Shown piece by piece: positions 19,002 to 27,848 of a stretch of 64,000 nucleotides of DNA. The stretch covers positions 1-64,000 of the forward strand of contig CADAUZ010000011.1 of NCBI GenBank assembly GCA_902791215.1, in the 5' to 3' direction. This stretch comes from Oscillospiraceae bacterium. GTDB lineage: Bacteria; Bacillota; Clostridia; Oscillospirales; Oscillospiraceae. Every line of letters starts with the position of its first letter. The stretch's first letter is position 1. The position numbers were made by a program, and so were the translations under genes. The notes beneath the pieces were generated by a model, which was given only the letters and a program-made list of their open reading frames with translations, did no database searches and was not told where the DNA came from.

Positions 19002-20060
19002 ATGATCCAGATCTCTGCCGAGCTTCTTGCCCTCACCTCCGAGCCTGCCCTGCTTGTGCGGGGCGGCAGGCTTCTCTATGCCAACGACGCGGCCCGGGCG
19101 CTGCTGGGACCGGACTGCCCGGACAAAAGCTTCGCCGCTCTCTTCGGGCGGGACATTGCCGGGATGCAGGCGCCCGCCTTTGTGGGCGAGTCGGAGGTGG
19201 CGGGCAGGCGCTTTCTCCTGCGCATCCGGGCGATGGACGGCATGCGCGCGGTGTTCCTCTCCCCCTGCGAGGCGGCGGGGGAGCTGCTGGGCGACAGCTT
19301 TCTCTACGCGCTGCGCTCGGAGCTGATGCAGCTGAACGTGAGCGTGCAGCTCATCCGCGCAAGGCTCGATCCGGAGGACGCCCAGAGCCTTCGGGCCTTG
19401 CGCGGCGTGATGCAGAGCCTCTACCGCGTCAACCGCACGCTGCAGAACCTGTCGGTCATCCGGGGAGCGGAGCAGGGCACGCTCTTTTTCCGGCCCCAGC
19501 CGCTGGAGCTGTGCGGGCTTCTGCGCGACCTGCTGGACGCTGTGCGCCTGAACGTGCAGACGCCGGAGATCGTTTTCACCGCGCCGGAAAGTCTGCCCAT
19601 CCACGGCGACCCGGAGCTTCTGGAGGCGCTGGTGCTGAATCTGCTGTCAAACTGTCTGCGCCACGCCGGGGGCTGCACAAGGGTGCGCGTCTCCCTGCGC
19701 GGGGCCGGGGATCAGGTGATCCTGTCCGTGGACGACGACGGCTGCGGCATTCCCGGCGACAGGCTCCATACGGTGCTTGAGCGCTACCGCTTCGGCGGTT
19801 CGCTTGCGGACGCCGACCGCGGGCCGGGGCTCGGACTCACGGCGGCGCGGGAGATCGCGCGCCTGCATGGCGGGACGCTGCTGCTGGAAAGCCGCGAGGG
19901 CATTGGGACGGCGGTGCGCGTGTCCCTGAGCCGGGCCGCGGTCCCGCAGGGGGCCCTGCACAGCCCCGCGGCGGAATACGACAAAAGCTACGACCGCATC
20001 CTCACGGGCCTCGCCCCGTGTCTGCCGCCGGAAGCCTTCGACGTGCCGGACAGGAAATAG
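19002..20060 (+). CDS. Histidine-kinase-like sensor without an obvious phosphoacceptor histidine
   Basis: A 352-residue cytosolic protein with an N-terminal PAS-like region (about 1-100, ALLVRGGRLLYANDAAR), a two-helix segment (about 105-165) and a clear HATPase domain (about 180-325). The ATPase has the N box LNLLSNCLRHA, the G1 box VDDDGCGIP and the G2 box GPGLGLTAAREIARLHGG. The helix where HisKA proteins carry H-E (here LRSELMQLNVSVQLI) has no histidine, so it may not autophosphorylate in the usual way. No response regulator is adjacent. The start at 19002 has GGGAGG 7 bases upstream. It could be a serine kinase/anti-sigma type regulator or a degenerate kinase. Confidence 0.85.
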   Translation: MIQISAELLALTSEPALLVRGGRLLYANDAARALLGPDCPDKSFAALFGRDIAGMQAPAFVGESEVAGRRFLLRIRAMDGMRAVFLSPCEAAGELLGDSFLYALRSELMQLNVSVQLIRARLDPEDAQSLRALRGVMQSLYRVNRTLQNLSVIRGAEQGTLFFRPQPLELCGLLRDLLDAVRLNVQTPEIVFTAPESLPIHGDPELLEALVLNLLSNCLRHAGGCTRVRVSLRGAGDQVILSVDDDGCGIPGDRLHTVLERYRFGGSLADADRGPGLGLTAAREIARLHGGTLLLESREGIGTAVRVSLSRAAVPQGALHSPAAEYDKSYDRILTGLAPCLPPEAFDVPDRK

Positions 20061-20117
20061 AAAAGGCGCGCTGCAAAAAAGCTTCCTTCATCAAGAACAC
20101 AGTACTATCAACACCGT

Positions 20118-20268
20118 AGGGGCCGACGCTTATCACGCGGCCCGGCAGAGAGAATCCTAAAAATATGCATTGCCCCCGGCGAATCCGTAACACTGTACGT
20201 TTTCGCCGGAGGCAGTTTGATTTATTTGAGTCTATACCGCACGGGCCGCAGAGGGCGTCGGCCCCTAC
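20118..20268. repeat. R5 inverted-repeat element (copy 1)
   Basis: The arms GTAGGGGCCGACGC and GCGTCGGCCCCTAC border about 150 bases that contain a second stem (TGCCCCCGGCGAA / TTCGCCGGAGGCA). A related element lies at 45891-45992. It fills the space between the kinase-like gene and the secreted protein. Confidence 0.75.
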
Positions 20269-20307
20269 ACTGTCAATCGTCTTTCTTCACAGCTCTTGTA
20301 AACTGTA

Positions 20308-22740
20308 TCAGGCCGCGGGGGCAACAGGCGCGAAGAGATAGTTGTTGTTGTCCGCGAAGGTTTCCGCCTCGCTCCCGGGTACACCGTAAATGATCATGCC
20401 CGCTTTGTTTCCGAAAGCGTCAGACACGATCGTCGTTGTCCCGGCGGGGATGTAGACGGAGAAGAAGTCACCGTTTGCCAGGGCCTGGGATTCGAGTGTC
20501 TTCAATCCGGCAGGGAGTCTGATGTCCGCGTTCGCGGGATCGTTCCAGATTGTATACGGCTCGCCGCCGCGTGTGACCGTGCCGCCGCCGCTGTATACGC
20601 CGCCGTTGACCAGCGCCAGATCGGTCGCTCCCATCAGGTCTATGCTGCCGTTGTTGATCAGCACACCCATTACCGCGATCTGGGCATTTTCGCCTATGCC
20701 GATGGTGGCGTTGTTGGTAAGCTTGCCGGATACGGTAACACTACTGTTTCCTTCCACGCGCAGTGCATCACGGTTGACCATTTCTCCGCTGACATTGAGC
20801 ACACTGTTGTCCATTACAACAACAGCACTGCTGTTGTTAAGCTCGCCGGCAACTGCAACAGTGCCGTTTCCGTGCAGCAAAAGTCCGCCGCCATTCTCGA
20901 CAACAAGATCCTTGATAGACAGCTCGCCCCTGACATGCAGCGTTTTGCCGTTCGGTACGACGAGGGTGGTCTCGCTCATGTCCACCGTTGCCGCAGTCCC
21001 GTCGTCAAACACTGGGATCTCCACACTGCTGGAAAGCGTTAAGGTGTCGAGGCCATGTACTTCAAGCCTTTCGATATCTTTTCCTCCAACCGGGAACATC
21101 CCCTCGAAGTTCAGCATGCTGCCGGGATAATAGACATTTTCCGGGCCCTGGTGATCGACGTGCCGGCAATAATCGCTCATGTCGATGCCCTGAACGACCG
21201 CATTCACATCCAGGTTCCGACGAACACGGAGACCGCCGTCCTTATAGCTCGCCCCGTTTTCTATAATCAGCTTCGGTGCGACCTTGTCATTGAGTTTGTT
21301 TTTGCCGAACACAACAAAGTTGTTATTATTAAACTCGCCCGTTACGCGGAGCATGCCGCCTTCGTACATGCTGATTTCGCCCTCATGAGGTTTGGTTTCC
21401 AGTTTACCGGCAACGTAGATTTCTCCCCCTTCGCTTATCTCGATCTCACCGTCGACCCCGAGGATCTTGCCCTCCGGCACGATCAGCCTGCTGTCGTTTC
21501 TGACTTTCAGGATGAAGCCTTCCGGAATGGGCAGATTGGCGGTAAGGGTAAGATCTCCCGTGCCGCGGAGTCTGATCTGGCTGAACTGTCCGGATCCGCA
21601 CATGGACTGGAAGATAGCCGGGTCTATATCCTTGCCGGGGAAGTAGCAGACCGCATCTTCTGCTTCTATCTCGCTCCATGCTCCCATATTGGGAACATCA
21701 ATAATCTGCGAGCGGTCAACGCCGCCGCTGCTGCTGTAATCTTCAAGGAGCGCCTTGCTGATCGCGACGCCGCCCATGCCGTTGAACTTGCCGCCTTTTT
21801 CGATGATCACGCGGGGCCGAATATTGGCAAGGTCCGCGTTAAGCACTTCAATACGGCTGCCGGGATTACCCTGGAAGACGCCCCCGATATGGAGCACGCC
21901 GCTGGTACCCAGGTTTATTACGCCGTTATTTGTAAGATGGCCTGTTCCGTTGACGAGCAGCATTTTGTTGACCTGGAGTCGGAAGCCCTCGGGGATTACC
22001 AGTGTTCCGGTGATTTCATCCGCGTCATTCAAAACATATTCGGTCTTGTTGTTGGCAATCGCGGCCAGCAAGCCGTCAACAGAAGTTTCCTGGGGCAGAG
22101 CCTCTTCGACCCAAAATTTTGCCGTTTCATTGGTAATTTGAATGGCGTAGCCCGGGATTTCGTCGGTACGCATCTCCTTGTCGAGGTCGACGTATACCTT
22201 CTCAAAATTGTTCTTTTGGTCGTAATAAAACCATCCTTCTGCAGGCTGGCCGTTGTAGGCTGGTTTCCAATGATAGTCCGTTCCGTCTTCGTCGAGAAAT
22301 CTGACTTCCGTTACATTGCCGTCCAAATCGAAGAAGTAATCGCAGGTACGATATAAATCCGAACCGACTGAACTCAGAGCGTATGAGCCCATGTAGCTGT
22401 CGACGGCACTCAGGTCTCCGTTCGGCGTCCAGGCATTATAATACACACCTGATTCGTTATTGGGAAGCCAGTGAATGTTGCCGCCCGAAAACAGACCATC
22501 CTCATCGTAAAAACAACTGATCGTATAACCGTCAAATAAAAGATCAAGGATGCCGTCCTGGTTGATCTCATAATCGCCGACCATGTGCCTGACCGAGATA
22601 TCCTGCCGCGTGGGCGGAACAACAACCTTTGACGGCCATGTCAATTTCAATTCCCCGTCGGCATACGCCGCCGGGAGCAGGCAGGCCATCAGGAGCAGGC
22701 ACAAAAGCAGGGGCAGGATTTTGCGAACGTGTTTGGACAT
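20308..22740 (-). CDS. Large secreted beta-repeat protein
   Basis: An 810-residue exported protein of unknown role. A signal peptide spans residues 1-28 (LLLCLLLMACLLPAAYADG). The middle and C-terminal parts (about 240-740) repeat short beta-strand units built on patterns such as LVVPNGKTLHVRGELSI and ITNNGTIN-like segments, suggesting a parallel beta-helix or solenoid. The last 60 residues (IPAGTTTIVSDAFGNKAGM) resemble the BspA-type leucine-rich-repeat ending. There is no LPXTG, S-layer or choline-binding module, so its attachment to the wall is unclear. RBS GGAGG lies just before the ATG. Its codon use is less GC-rich than its neighbours'. It is monocistronic. Confidence 0.8.
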   Translation of the reverse strand: MSKHVRKILPLLLCLLLMACLLPAAYADGELKLTWPSKVVVPPTRQDISVRHMVGDYEINQDGILDLLFDGYTISCFYDEDGLFSGGNIHWLPNNESGVYYNAWTPNGDLSAVDSYMGSYALSSVGSDLYRTCDYFFDLDGNVTEVRFLDEDGTDYHWKPAYNGQPAEGWFYYDQKNNFEKVYVDLDKEMRTDEIPGYAIQITNETAKFWVEEALPQETSVDGLLAAIANNKTEYVLNDADEITGTLVIPEGFRLQVNKMLLVNGTGHLTNNGVINLGTSGVLHIGGVFQGNPGSRIEVLNADLANIRPRVIIEKGGKFNGMGGVAISKALLEDYSSSGGVDRSQIIDVPNMGAWSEIEAEDAVCYFPGKDIDPAIFQSMCGSGQFSQIRLRGTGDLTLTANLPIPEGFILKVRNDSRLIVPEGKILGVDGEIEISEGGEIYVAGKLETKPHEGEISMYEGGMLRVTGEFNNNNFVVFGKNKLNDKVAPKLIIENGASYKDGGLRVRRNLDVNAVVQGIDMSDYCRHVDHQGPENVYYPGSMLNFEGMFPVGGKDIERLEVHGLDTLTLSSSVEIPVFDDGTAATVDMSETTLVVPNGKTLHVRGELSIKDLVVENGGGLLLHGNGTVAVAGELNNSSAVVVMDNSVLNVSGEMVNRDALRVEGNSSVTVSGKLTNNATIGIGENAQIAVMGVLINNGSIDLMGATDLALVNGGVYSGGGTVTRGGEPYTIWNDPANADIRLPAGLKTLESQALANGDFFSVYIPAGTTTIVSDAFGNKAGMIIYGVPGSEAETFADNNNYLFAPVAPAA

Positions 22741-22855
22741 GGTACCGTACCTCCGTATATATTTTTCCGTTTTCTGGAATTTCAGCCGAATTTTACCTCC
22801 TACAGTTTACCTCCCCCCGGCTGGCTTTTGCAAGTGTTTTTTTACTTTTTTAAAG

Positions 22856-22888
22856 AAAAACGCCCGGGGCGCGCAGGGCGTCCCGGGC
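22856..22888 (-). terminator. Intrinsic terminator after the P-loop kinase
   Basis: A 7-bp GC stem (GCCCGGG / CCCGGGC, 22888-22862) is followed on the minus strand by G and five T residues (22860-22856). Confidence 0.75.
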
Positions 22889-22905
22889 CGGGTCATGTGA
22901 TCGTT

Positions 22906-23835
22906 TTATCCGTAAATGCCGCCGCCGATGAACTCGCGGATCAGGGCGTCGGGGGCCACGTCCTCCTCCGGGATGTGGCCGAACATCTGTAAGGCGGGGA
23001 GCACCCTTCTGAGCTCCTCAAAGCGCTCGATCCCCTCCGGCACGGATCTGAAAAGCTCCGTGGCTGTGCTGTTGAAGACCGGCAGCTCGTAGGCAAAGGA
23101 GGTGTCGAAGCGGAAGTTTGCCTTGTCCTTGAAGGGCGATATGTAGCTCAGCTCGCCCCGGCGGACGTTGGCCCACATGCTCATGGTATCCTGCGGGTCG
23201 GAGCCGCGGAACTTGTAGTCGCGCACCATGCGCCGCACAAGGCGGAACCAGGTGCGCTTAAAGACCAGGCGGCCCTGGTACTCCACATCGCTGCGGGCGG
23301 AGATGTAGAGCTTAAAGGCCTCGGGGTGCACGTCGGTGATCATGGAGTTGAGCGCGTGGATGCCCTCGAACACCACCATCTCGTCCCTGCCGAGCTTGAT
23401 GGCTTTGGACGGCTCCTGGATGCGCATGCGGCGGGAGAACTCGTACTTGGGCACATATATGCGCTCCCCCTTTGCAAGCTGCTCAAAGTGGCGGTTTAAC
23501 AGCTCCATGTCCAGGCACAGGGGCGACTCCAGATCCAGGTCGCCCTCCGGCGTGCGCGGGGTGGTGTGGTCCACGGTCTTGAAATAGTCGTCCATGCCCA
23601 CGTAGTAGGTGCGCACGCCGCGCACTTCCAGCGCCTCGGCGATCTTCATCGAGGTCGTGGTCTTGCCCGAGCCGGACGGGCCGGACAGCAGGATGATGGG
23701 GCTTTGCTTCTTGTTTTCCAGGATGAGGTCCACCGCCTCCTCCACCCGGTCGCGGTAGAGCTGGTCGCACTCTTCCATGAAGCCTATGGGGTCGCTCACG
23801 GTTTTCAGATTGATCTCGTCAAGTTTATAGGCCAT
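22906..23835 (-). CDS. Uridine kinase-like nucleoside kinase
   Basis: A 309-residue member of the uridine kinase/phosphoribulokinase P-loop family that probably phosphorylates a nucleoside. Walker A is SGPSGSGKTTTS (about 51-62), followed by the substrate region GMDDYFKTVDHTTPRTPEGD and the LID-like arginine segment (RLVRRMVRDYKFRG). In clostridial genomes such proteins lack the TGS-like N-terminus of longer nucleoside kinases; here residues 1-45 form a short helical extension. It follows hemZ by 14 bases, and GGGAGG lies before its ATG, so the two are likely co-transcribed. The substrate is not determined. Confidence 0.85.
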   Translation of the reverse strand: MAYKLDEINLKTVSDPIGFMEECDQLYRDRVEEAVDLILENKKQSPIILLSGPSGSGKTTTSMKIAEALEVRGVRTYYVGMDDYFKTVDHTTPRTPEGDLDLESPLCLDMELLNRHFEQLAKGERIYVPKYEFSRRMRIQEPSKAIKLGRDEMVVFEGIHALNSMITDVHPEAFKLYISARSDVEYQGRLVFKRTWFRLVRRMVRDYKFRGSDPQDTMSMWANVRRGELSYISPFKDKANFRFDTSFAYELPVFNSTATELFRSVPEGIERFEELRRVLPALQMFGHIPEEDVAPDALIREFIGGGIYG

Positions 23836-23849
23836 GATAATCCTCCCAT

Positions 23850-25361
23850 TTATACAAATTCCGTTTTTCCGCCCGAAGCGGCAGAGATTGAAAACTGCCT
23901 GTAGAAGTCGCTGATCTTCTCTTTTTCCGCGCAGGTTTCGTTGATCTTTTCGATATATTCCAGCGGGTACTTGGGAGCCATCAGGCGGATATTGCGCCCG
24001 CCGTCCGGGCGCACCAGCTTGGTCGAGCCGCCCCCGCCCATGGCCAGGATGCTCCTGAGCTCCTCCATGATGACGATGTTATAGAGGTTGACGCGCCCGT
24101 CCTTCGCCCAGCCGACGTTTTCAAAGCCTCCGGACATGAACTTCTGCCGGTAGAGGTAATAGGGCGCGTAGCCCGCCGCCGTCAGGCGTCCGTCCGCGTA
24201 GTCCAGCATGGCGGCCACCTCCTCCGCGCCGGGGATGGGGGTTTGGTCCAGCGTGATGCGCGAGCCCTTCTTGAGTGACAGGGTGTGTACCGTCACATTC
24301 TCCGCCCCAAGGGTGAGCACCTTTTCCAGTGTCTCCCGGAAGCCCTCGGCGCTGTCGCCGGGGAGGCCCGCGATGAGGTCCATGTTCACATCGAAGCCGC
24401 CGACCCGGCGCACCTTCTCCAGCGCCGAGACGATGTCCGCCGCCGTGTGCCTGCGGCCGATGAGCTCCAGCACCCGGTCGGACATGGTCTGGGGGTTTAC
24501 GCTGACCCGGTCCACGCCGTAGGCGCGCAGGACGCGGAGCTTTTCCTCCGTGATGGTGTCGGGCCTGCCCGCCTCCACGGTGTACTCCCGCAGGGCGGAG
24601 AAGTCGAAGCTCTCCGCCAGCACCGTACACAGCCGGTCGAGCTGCGGGGCCTCGAGCGTCGTGGGCGTGCCGCCGCCCATGTACAGCGACACGGGCCTGA
24701 GCCCCAGCTTCTTCACCTGGGCCGCCGTGGCGGCGATCTCCTTTTCCAGCGCGTCGCAGAAGGGCGGCACGAGCTTCATGCTCTTTTCCACCGACTGGCT
24801 GACAAAGCTGCAATAGGCGCAGCGCGTGGGGCAGAAGGGAATGCCCACATAAAGGCACACGTCCCGCGCCTCCAGCGAGGCCTCCGCCCTCAAAGTCTCG
24901 CGCGTGGTGGCAAGGCAGAGCTTTACCCGCGCAGGGCTCACGTCGTATTCCTTTGCAAAGCGCTTTGCCGCCTGCTTTTCGTCGAGGCCCGCGTTCATCA
25001 GCCCCGCCAGGAGCTTGCCGGGCCGCACGCCGGTTAGCGCCCCCCAGGCGGGTTTTTTGACGCCCGAGCGCAGCACCGCGCGGTACATGGCGTTTTTGAC
25101 CAGGCGCTGGCAGATCCGGTCCCGCTGCAGGGGATCGCCCATGGCGGCGTTCTCCGCGCGCGCCGCGCCCCGCCAGACCTGCCCGCCCCGATAGAGGGCG
25201 CAGCTGCCGGTGGTGAGGCTTTCGCCGCGCGTGAGGCTTACTTCCATGCGCTCCCCCTCGGGCGGCGCGTCCGGGTATTCGGGCCGCTCGTCGGGAAAGA
25301 GGGTGAGCAGCATCTGCTCCACCGCGTATTTATATTCGTGTCCGTACAGGTACAGCTTCAT
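23850..25361 (-). CDS. hemZ: Coproporphyrinogen dehydrogenase HemZ-type radical SAM protein
   Basis: A radical SAM enzyme of 503 residues, the size of Bacillus HemZ. The 4Fe-4S/SAM motif is CPTRCAYC (about 174-181) in YVGIPFCPTRCAYCSFVSQS, followed by the GGGTPTTLE SAM-binding segment. The N-terminal 160 residues are the HemZ-specific extension. The family is annotated as oxygen-independent coproporphyrinogen oxidase, but the activity of HemZ paralogues is disputed and some HemW relatives are haem chaperones. Heme handling fits the c-type cytochrome genes at 58.4-62.4 kb. RBS GGAG lies before the ATG. Confidence 0.9.
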   Translation of the reverse strand: MKLYLYGHEYKYAVEQMLLTLFPDERPEYPDAPPEGERMEVSLTRGESLTTGSCALYRGGQVWRGAARAENAAMGDPLQRDRICQRLVKNAMYRAVLRSGVKKPAWGALTGVRPGKLLAGLMNAGLDEKQAAKRFAKEYDVSPARVKLCLATTRETLRAEASLEARDVCLYVGIPFCPTRCAYCSFVSQSVEKSMKLVPPFCDALEKEIAATAAQVKKLGLRPVSLYMGGGTPTTLEAPQLDRLCTVLAESFDFSALREYTVEAGRPDTITEEKLRVLRAYGVDRVSVNPQTMSDRVLELIGRRHTAADIVSALEKVRRVGGFDVNMDLIAGLPGDSAEGFRETLEKVLTLGAENVTVHTLSLKKGSRITLDQTPIPGAEEVAAMLDYADGRLTAAGYAPYYLYRQKFMSGGFENVGWAKDGRVNLYNIVIMEELRSILAMGGGGSTKLVRPDGGRNIRLMAPKYPLEYIEKINETCAEKEKISDFYRQFSISAASGGKTEFV

Positions 25362-25738
25362 GCTTTTCTCCGAGCCCCCGGAGAGGCGGGGGGTATTCTT
25401 AAAGTGAAAAGTGAAGAGTGGAAAGTGAAAATATAGAGCGCCTTCGGCGCAATTTTAAAATGACCGCGAAGCGATACCTTCACTTCACCTTTATCTTTTC
25501 ACTTTTCAATTTTTTACGTACAGTCTTTTTTTAAGATTATAACAGATACATCACTTCCTGACAATCACTGTTTTGGCAAAACAGGCGTGCACCAGAATCT
25601 GGGAGTATTCCCGCAAAGGCGCATGACAGGCCATTATTTGAAAAAATTTTAGTAAAATAGGGCTGGCATTTTTCTCCGTTTTGGTGTATTATAGGGTTGA
25701 GGGTATGTTGAATTGTTTTGCCGTGTGAGGGTGAATGT
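25362..25738. repeat. Gene-free spacer with an R2 repeat element
   Basis: The hemZ/carD gap holds an R2 element at about 25401-25515: a purine-rich arm of AAGTGAAAAGTG-type units, a core with GCGCCTTCGGCGC, and a pyrimidine-rich arm of CACTTTTC-type units ending in a T run. The rest is AT-rich upstream sequence for the CarD gene. I see no RNA gene. Confidence 0.75.
25663..25692 (+). promoter_or_regulatory. Possible promoter for the CarD-family gene
   Basis: A weak CTGGCA (25663-25668), an 18-base spacer and TATTAT (25687-25692) lie 46 bases before the ATG at 25739. Confidence 0.4.
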
Positions 25739-26236
25739 ATGTATACGATCGGTGAAAAAATCATTTACGGCGAAAACGGTGTCTGCACCGTCGCCAAGGT
25801 CGCACCGCTGGAGTCCTCCGGCGCGTCGGACAAGCTGTTTTATCATCTGGAGCCCCTGATCGGCAGCGGGGTGTATTTCGCGCCGGTGGACTCCGGGGCC
25901 TTCATGCGCCCCGTCATCAGCCGCGAGGAGGCGGAGGCGCTCATCGACGCCATTCCCAGCATCGAGCCCGCCATCTGCCGCGACAACCGCTTCAACCATG
26001 TGGACGCCTTTTATAAGGAGCTGTTCCGCCAGCACAGCTGCGAGGCGCTGGTGTCCATCGTCAAGGGCCTGCACCTGCGCATGAGCGAGAAAAAGTCCCG
26101 CTCCAGCCGGGCCGAGACCACCATGAAGCGCGCCAAGGACATCCTGCACGGCGAGCTGTCCATTGCGCTCGGCATGGATGTCGGGCAGGTGGAGGAGTAC
26201 ATCCGCGACCGCCTCGAGCCCGCAGACGCCGAATAA
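25739..26236 (+). CDS. CarD-family transcription regulator
   Basis: A 165-residue CarD/CdnL-type protein predicted to bind the RNA polymerase beta subunit and stabilise open promoter complexes. Residues 1-60 (MYTIGEKIIYGENGVCTVAK) match the Tudor-like RNA polymerase interaction domain. The C-terminal part is helical, with the basic stretch KSRSSRAETTMKRAKDILHG typical of clostridial members. The start at 25739 is chosen because GAGGGTG lies 7 bases upstream; an in-frame ATG 21 bases earlier lacks a site. It is monocistronic and ended by a terminator shared with the convergent deacetylase gene. Confidence 0.92.
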   Translation: MYTIGEKIIYGENGVCTVAKVAPLESSGASDKLFYHLEPLIGSGVYFAPVDSGAFMRPVISREEAEALIDAIPSIEPAICRDNRFNHVDAFYKELFRQHSCEALVSIVKGLHLRMSEKKSRSSRAETTMKRAKDILHGELSIALGMDVGQVEEYIRDRLEPADAE

Positions 26237-26252
26237 ACATCCGATTATCAGC

Positions 26253-26281
26253 ACACCCCGGACGAAAGTCCGGGGTGTTTG
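26253..26281. terminator. Terminator between the CarD and deacetylase genes
   Basis: An 11-bp perfect stem (ACACCCCGGAC / GTCCGGGGTGT) with a GAAA tetraloop is followed by TTTGTCTT on the plus strand. Confidence 0.85.
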
Positions 26282-26283
26282 TC

Positions 26284-27264
26284 TTATTGAAAGTGTACTT
26301 CCGGGTAGGTCTCGTCCAGGGCGGCGAAGGTGTAGCCCTCCCCGAGTGCCCACTCGATCATGCGCTCCAGAGCTTTGACGCTGAAAAGCCGCGCGTCGTG
26401 CTGGAGCACCACCGCGTATTCGTACGGCTCCCTCGGGTTTGAAAAGTCGATGAAGGTCCCCTCGGTGGTCTTGGTGCTCGACTCGGGCTGCACGTTCCAG
26501 TCGTAGGCCCGCACGCCCGCGTCGTGCATGACCCGGTACATCTCCTCATAGCCGTCGGGGAAGTTGGCCGCGAGGAAGCTCGCCGTGCGGCTGCCGCCGG
26601 GAAAGCGCACCACATGGGCGTACTGCCCCGTGTACTGATGGACGATCTCCTGAGCGGTCATGAGGTCGGTGAAGTAGTTCTTCTCGCTCTTATACAGCCA
26701 CTCGTAGGAGCCATGATCGTTGCAGTGGATGCCCAGGGTGTGGCCCTGCTCCACGATCTTCGGCAGCAGGTGGAGATATTTGGTCTGGTTGGTGACGACA
26801 AAGAAGGTAGCCTTCACGCCGTAGCGCCCCAGGACCTCCAGCGCCTCCTCGGTATACGCGCAGGGGCCGTCGTCAAAGGTCAGACATATCGTGCCCTTCG
26901 GCGGCTGCACGGTCTCCGGCAGGGTCTGGGCCTCGACGTGCACCAGGCGCACAGCCTCGGCAAGCACCTCGTCCCCCTCGCCGAGCACATAGCGCAGCTC
27001 GTAATCGCCGGGCCGCCAGGGGATGACCTCACCCTCGACCGTGACGTCTCCGGTCCTGCCCTTCCCTTCCGCGTCCACAGCGCTGAAGCCCGGGTCATGC
27101 CAGGGCTCGCCGCAGACCCAGGTCAGCTCCGCCTCGCCCTTGAGCTCGATCTTCGCCCCGGGTGCCGGCTCCCCGGCAAAGGCCGCGGCGCTCAGCGACA
27201 GCAGCAGCGTCAGGGCAAGCAGCAGGGATATCAGGCTTGAATGTCTCCTCCTGCGCATACTCAA
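26284..27264 (-). CDS. Secreted polysaccharide deacetylase (NodB domain) with an N-terminal Ig-like domain
   Basis: A 326-residue exported enzyme that probably removes N-acetyl groups from peptidoglycan or a related glycan. A basic N-terminus and hydrophobic core (SLISLLLALTLLLSLSAAAFA) form a signal peptide. Residues about 33-110 look like a DUF5011-type Ig-like domain (PWRPGDYELRYVL). The NodB domain begins with ICLTFDDGPCAYTEEALEVL (catalytic and metal Asp), and a metal His pair region (HTLGIHCNDHGSY) and RFPGGSR follow. The start is either TTG at 27264, overlapping the TGA of the upstream gene with better GAGGAA spacing, or ATG at 27258. Confidence 0.9.
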   Translation of the reverse strand: MSMRRRRHSSLISLLLALTLLLSLSAAAFAGEPAPGAKIELKGEAELTWVCGEPWHDPGFSAVDAEGKGRTGDVTVEGEVIPWRPGDYELRYVLGEGDEVLAEAVRLVHVEAQTLPETVQPPKGTICLTFDDGPCAYTEEALEVLGRYGVKATFFVVTNQTKYLHLLPKIVEQGHTLGIHCNDHGSYEWLYKSEKNYFTDLMTAQEIVHQYTGQYAHVVRFPGGSRTASFLAANFPDGYEEMYRVMHDAGVRAYDWNVQPESSTKTTEGTFIDFSNPREPYEYAVVLQHDARLFSVKALERMIEWALGEGYTFAALDETYPEVHFQ

Positions 27265-27773
27265 AACGGCAGTTCCTCGTTGTTGTCCTTGGCCTTTTCC
27301 GCGCCGTCTTCCTCGCCGCCGAGGTCAAACTCCAGCTTTTCCCCGCACTTGGGGCAGAGGATGGAGCCCTTCTCCAGCGTCTCCTCGTCGAAGCTGATCT
27401 CCTCGCCGCAGACCGGGCAGGTGGCGTCGTAGATCACGCCGTCGTACTGAAGCTCCTCGTCCTCGTCGTCCTCCGCGGGCATGTCGCCGCCGCGCTGGCA
27501 GCAGCCGCCGCAATAGGGTGCGCGGCCCTCGTCCTCGTCTTCCTCGGAGTCAAAGCCGCCGCAAAGCTCTTCCAGGTAGCTCAGCTCATCGGCCACGCCG
27601 TCGATGGCCTGTGCCTGTCCGCGGTCGGTCTCGCGCAGGTCTTCCAGCTCATGGGCGATGTCGCCCAGCAGATCGTTGAGCGCGTTCCAGAGCTTGCCCT
27701 CCTTCGAGGCGGGGTCCAGGTCCAGGCCGTCAGTCAGGCCCTTGAGATACGCGGTTTTTTCGGAAATCGTCAT
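27261..27773 (-). CDS. CD1247-type zinc-ribbon protein
   Basis: A 170-residue protein common in Clostridia and named after C. difficile CD1247; its function is unknown. The N-terminal helical region (1-70: EKTAYLKGLTDGLDLDPASK) is the conserved CD1247 domain. Cysteine pairs follow: CGGCC near 89-93, then CPVCGEE and CPKCGEK near 120-145, which form a likely zinc ribbon. Long acidic linkers separate them. It lies between efp and the deacetylase with a terminator upstream, and its stop codon overlaps the deacetylase start. Confidence 0.88.
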   Translation of the reverse strand: MTISEKTAYLKGLTDGLDLDPASKEGKLWNALNDLLGDIAHELEDLRETDRGQAQAIDGVADELSYLEELCGGFDSEEDEDEGRAPYCGGCCQRGGDMPAEDDEDEELQYDGVIYDATCPVCGEEISFDEETLEKGSILCPKCGEKLEFDLGGEEDGAEKAKDNNEELPF

Positions 27774-27800
27774 GATAATACCTCCTTATTTTCTGCGTCA

Positions 27801-27830
27801 AAACAAGGGAAGACCGCCTGGCCTTCCCTT
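27801..27830 (-). terminator. Intrinsic terminator after efp
   Basis: An 8-bp stem (AAGGGAAG / CTTCCCTT, 27830-27805) is followed on the minus strand by GTTTTG. It may reduce read-through from efp into the CD1247-type gene. Confidence 0.65.
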
Positions 27831-27848
27831 GATTGGTTTTGTTCGTTC

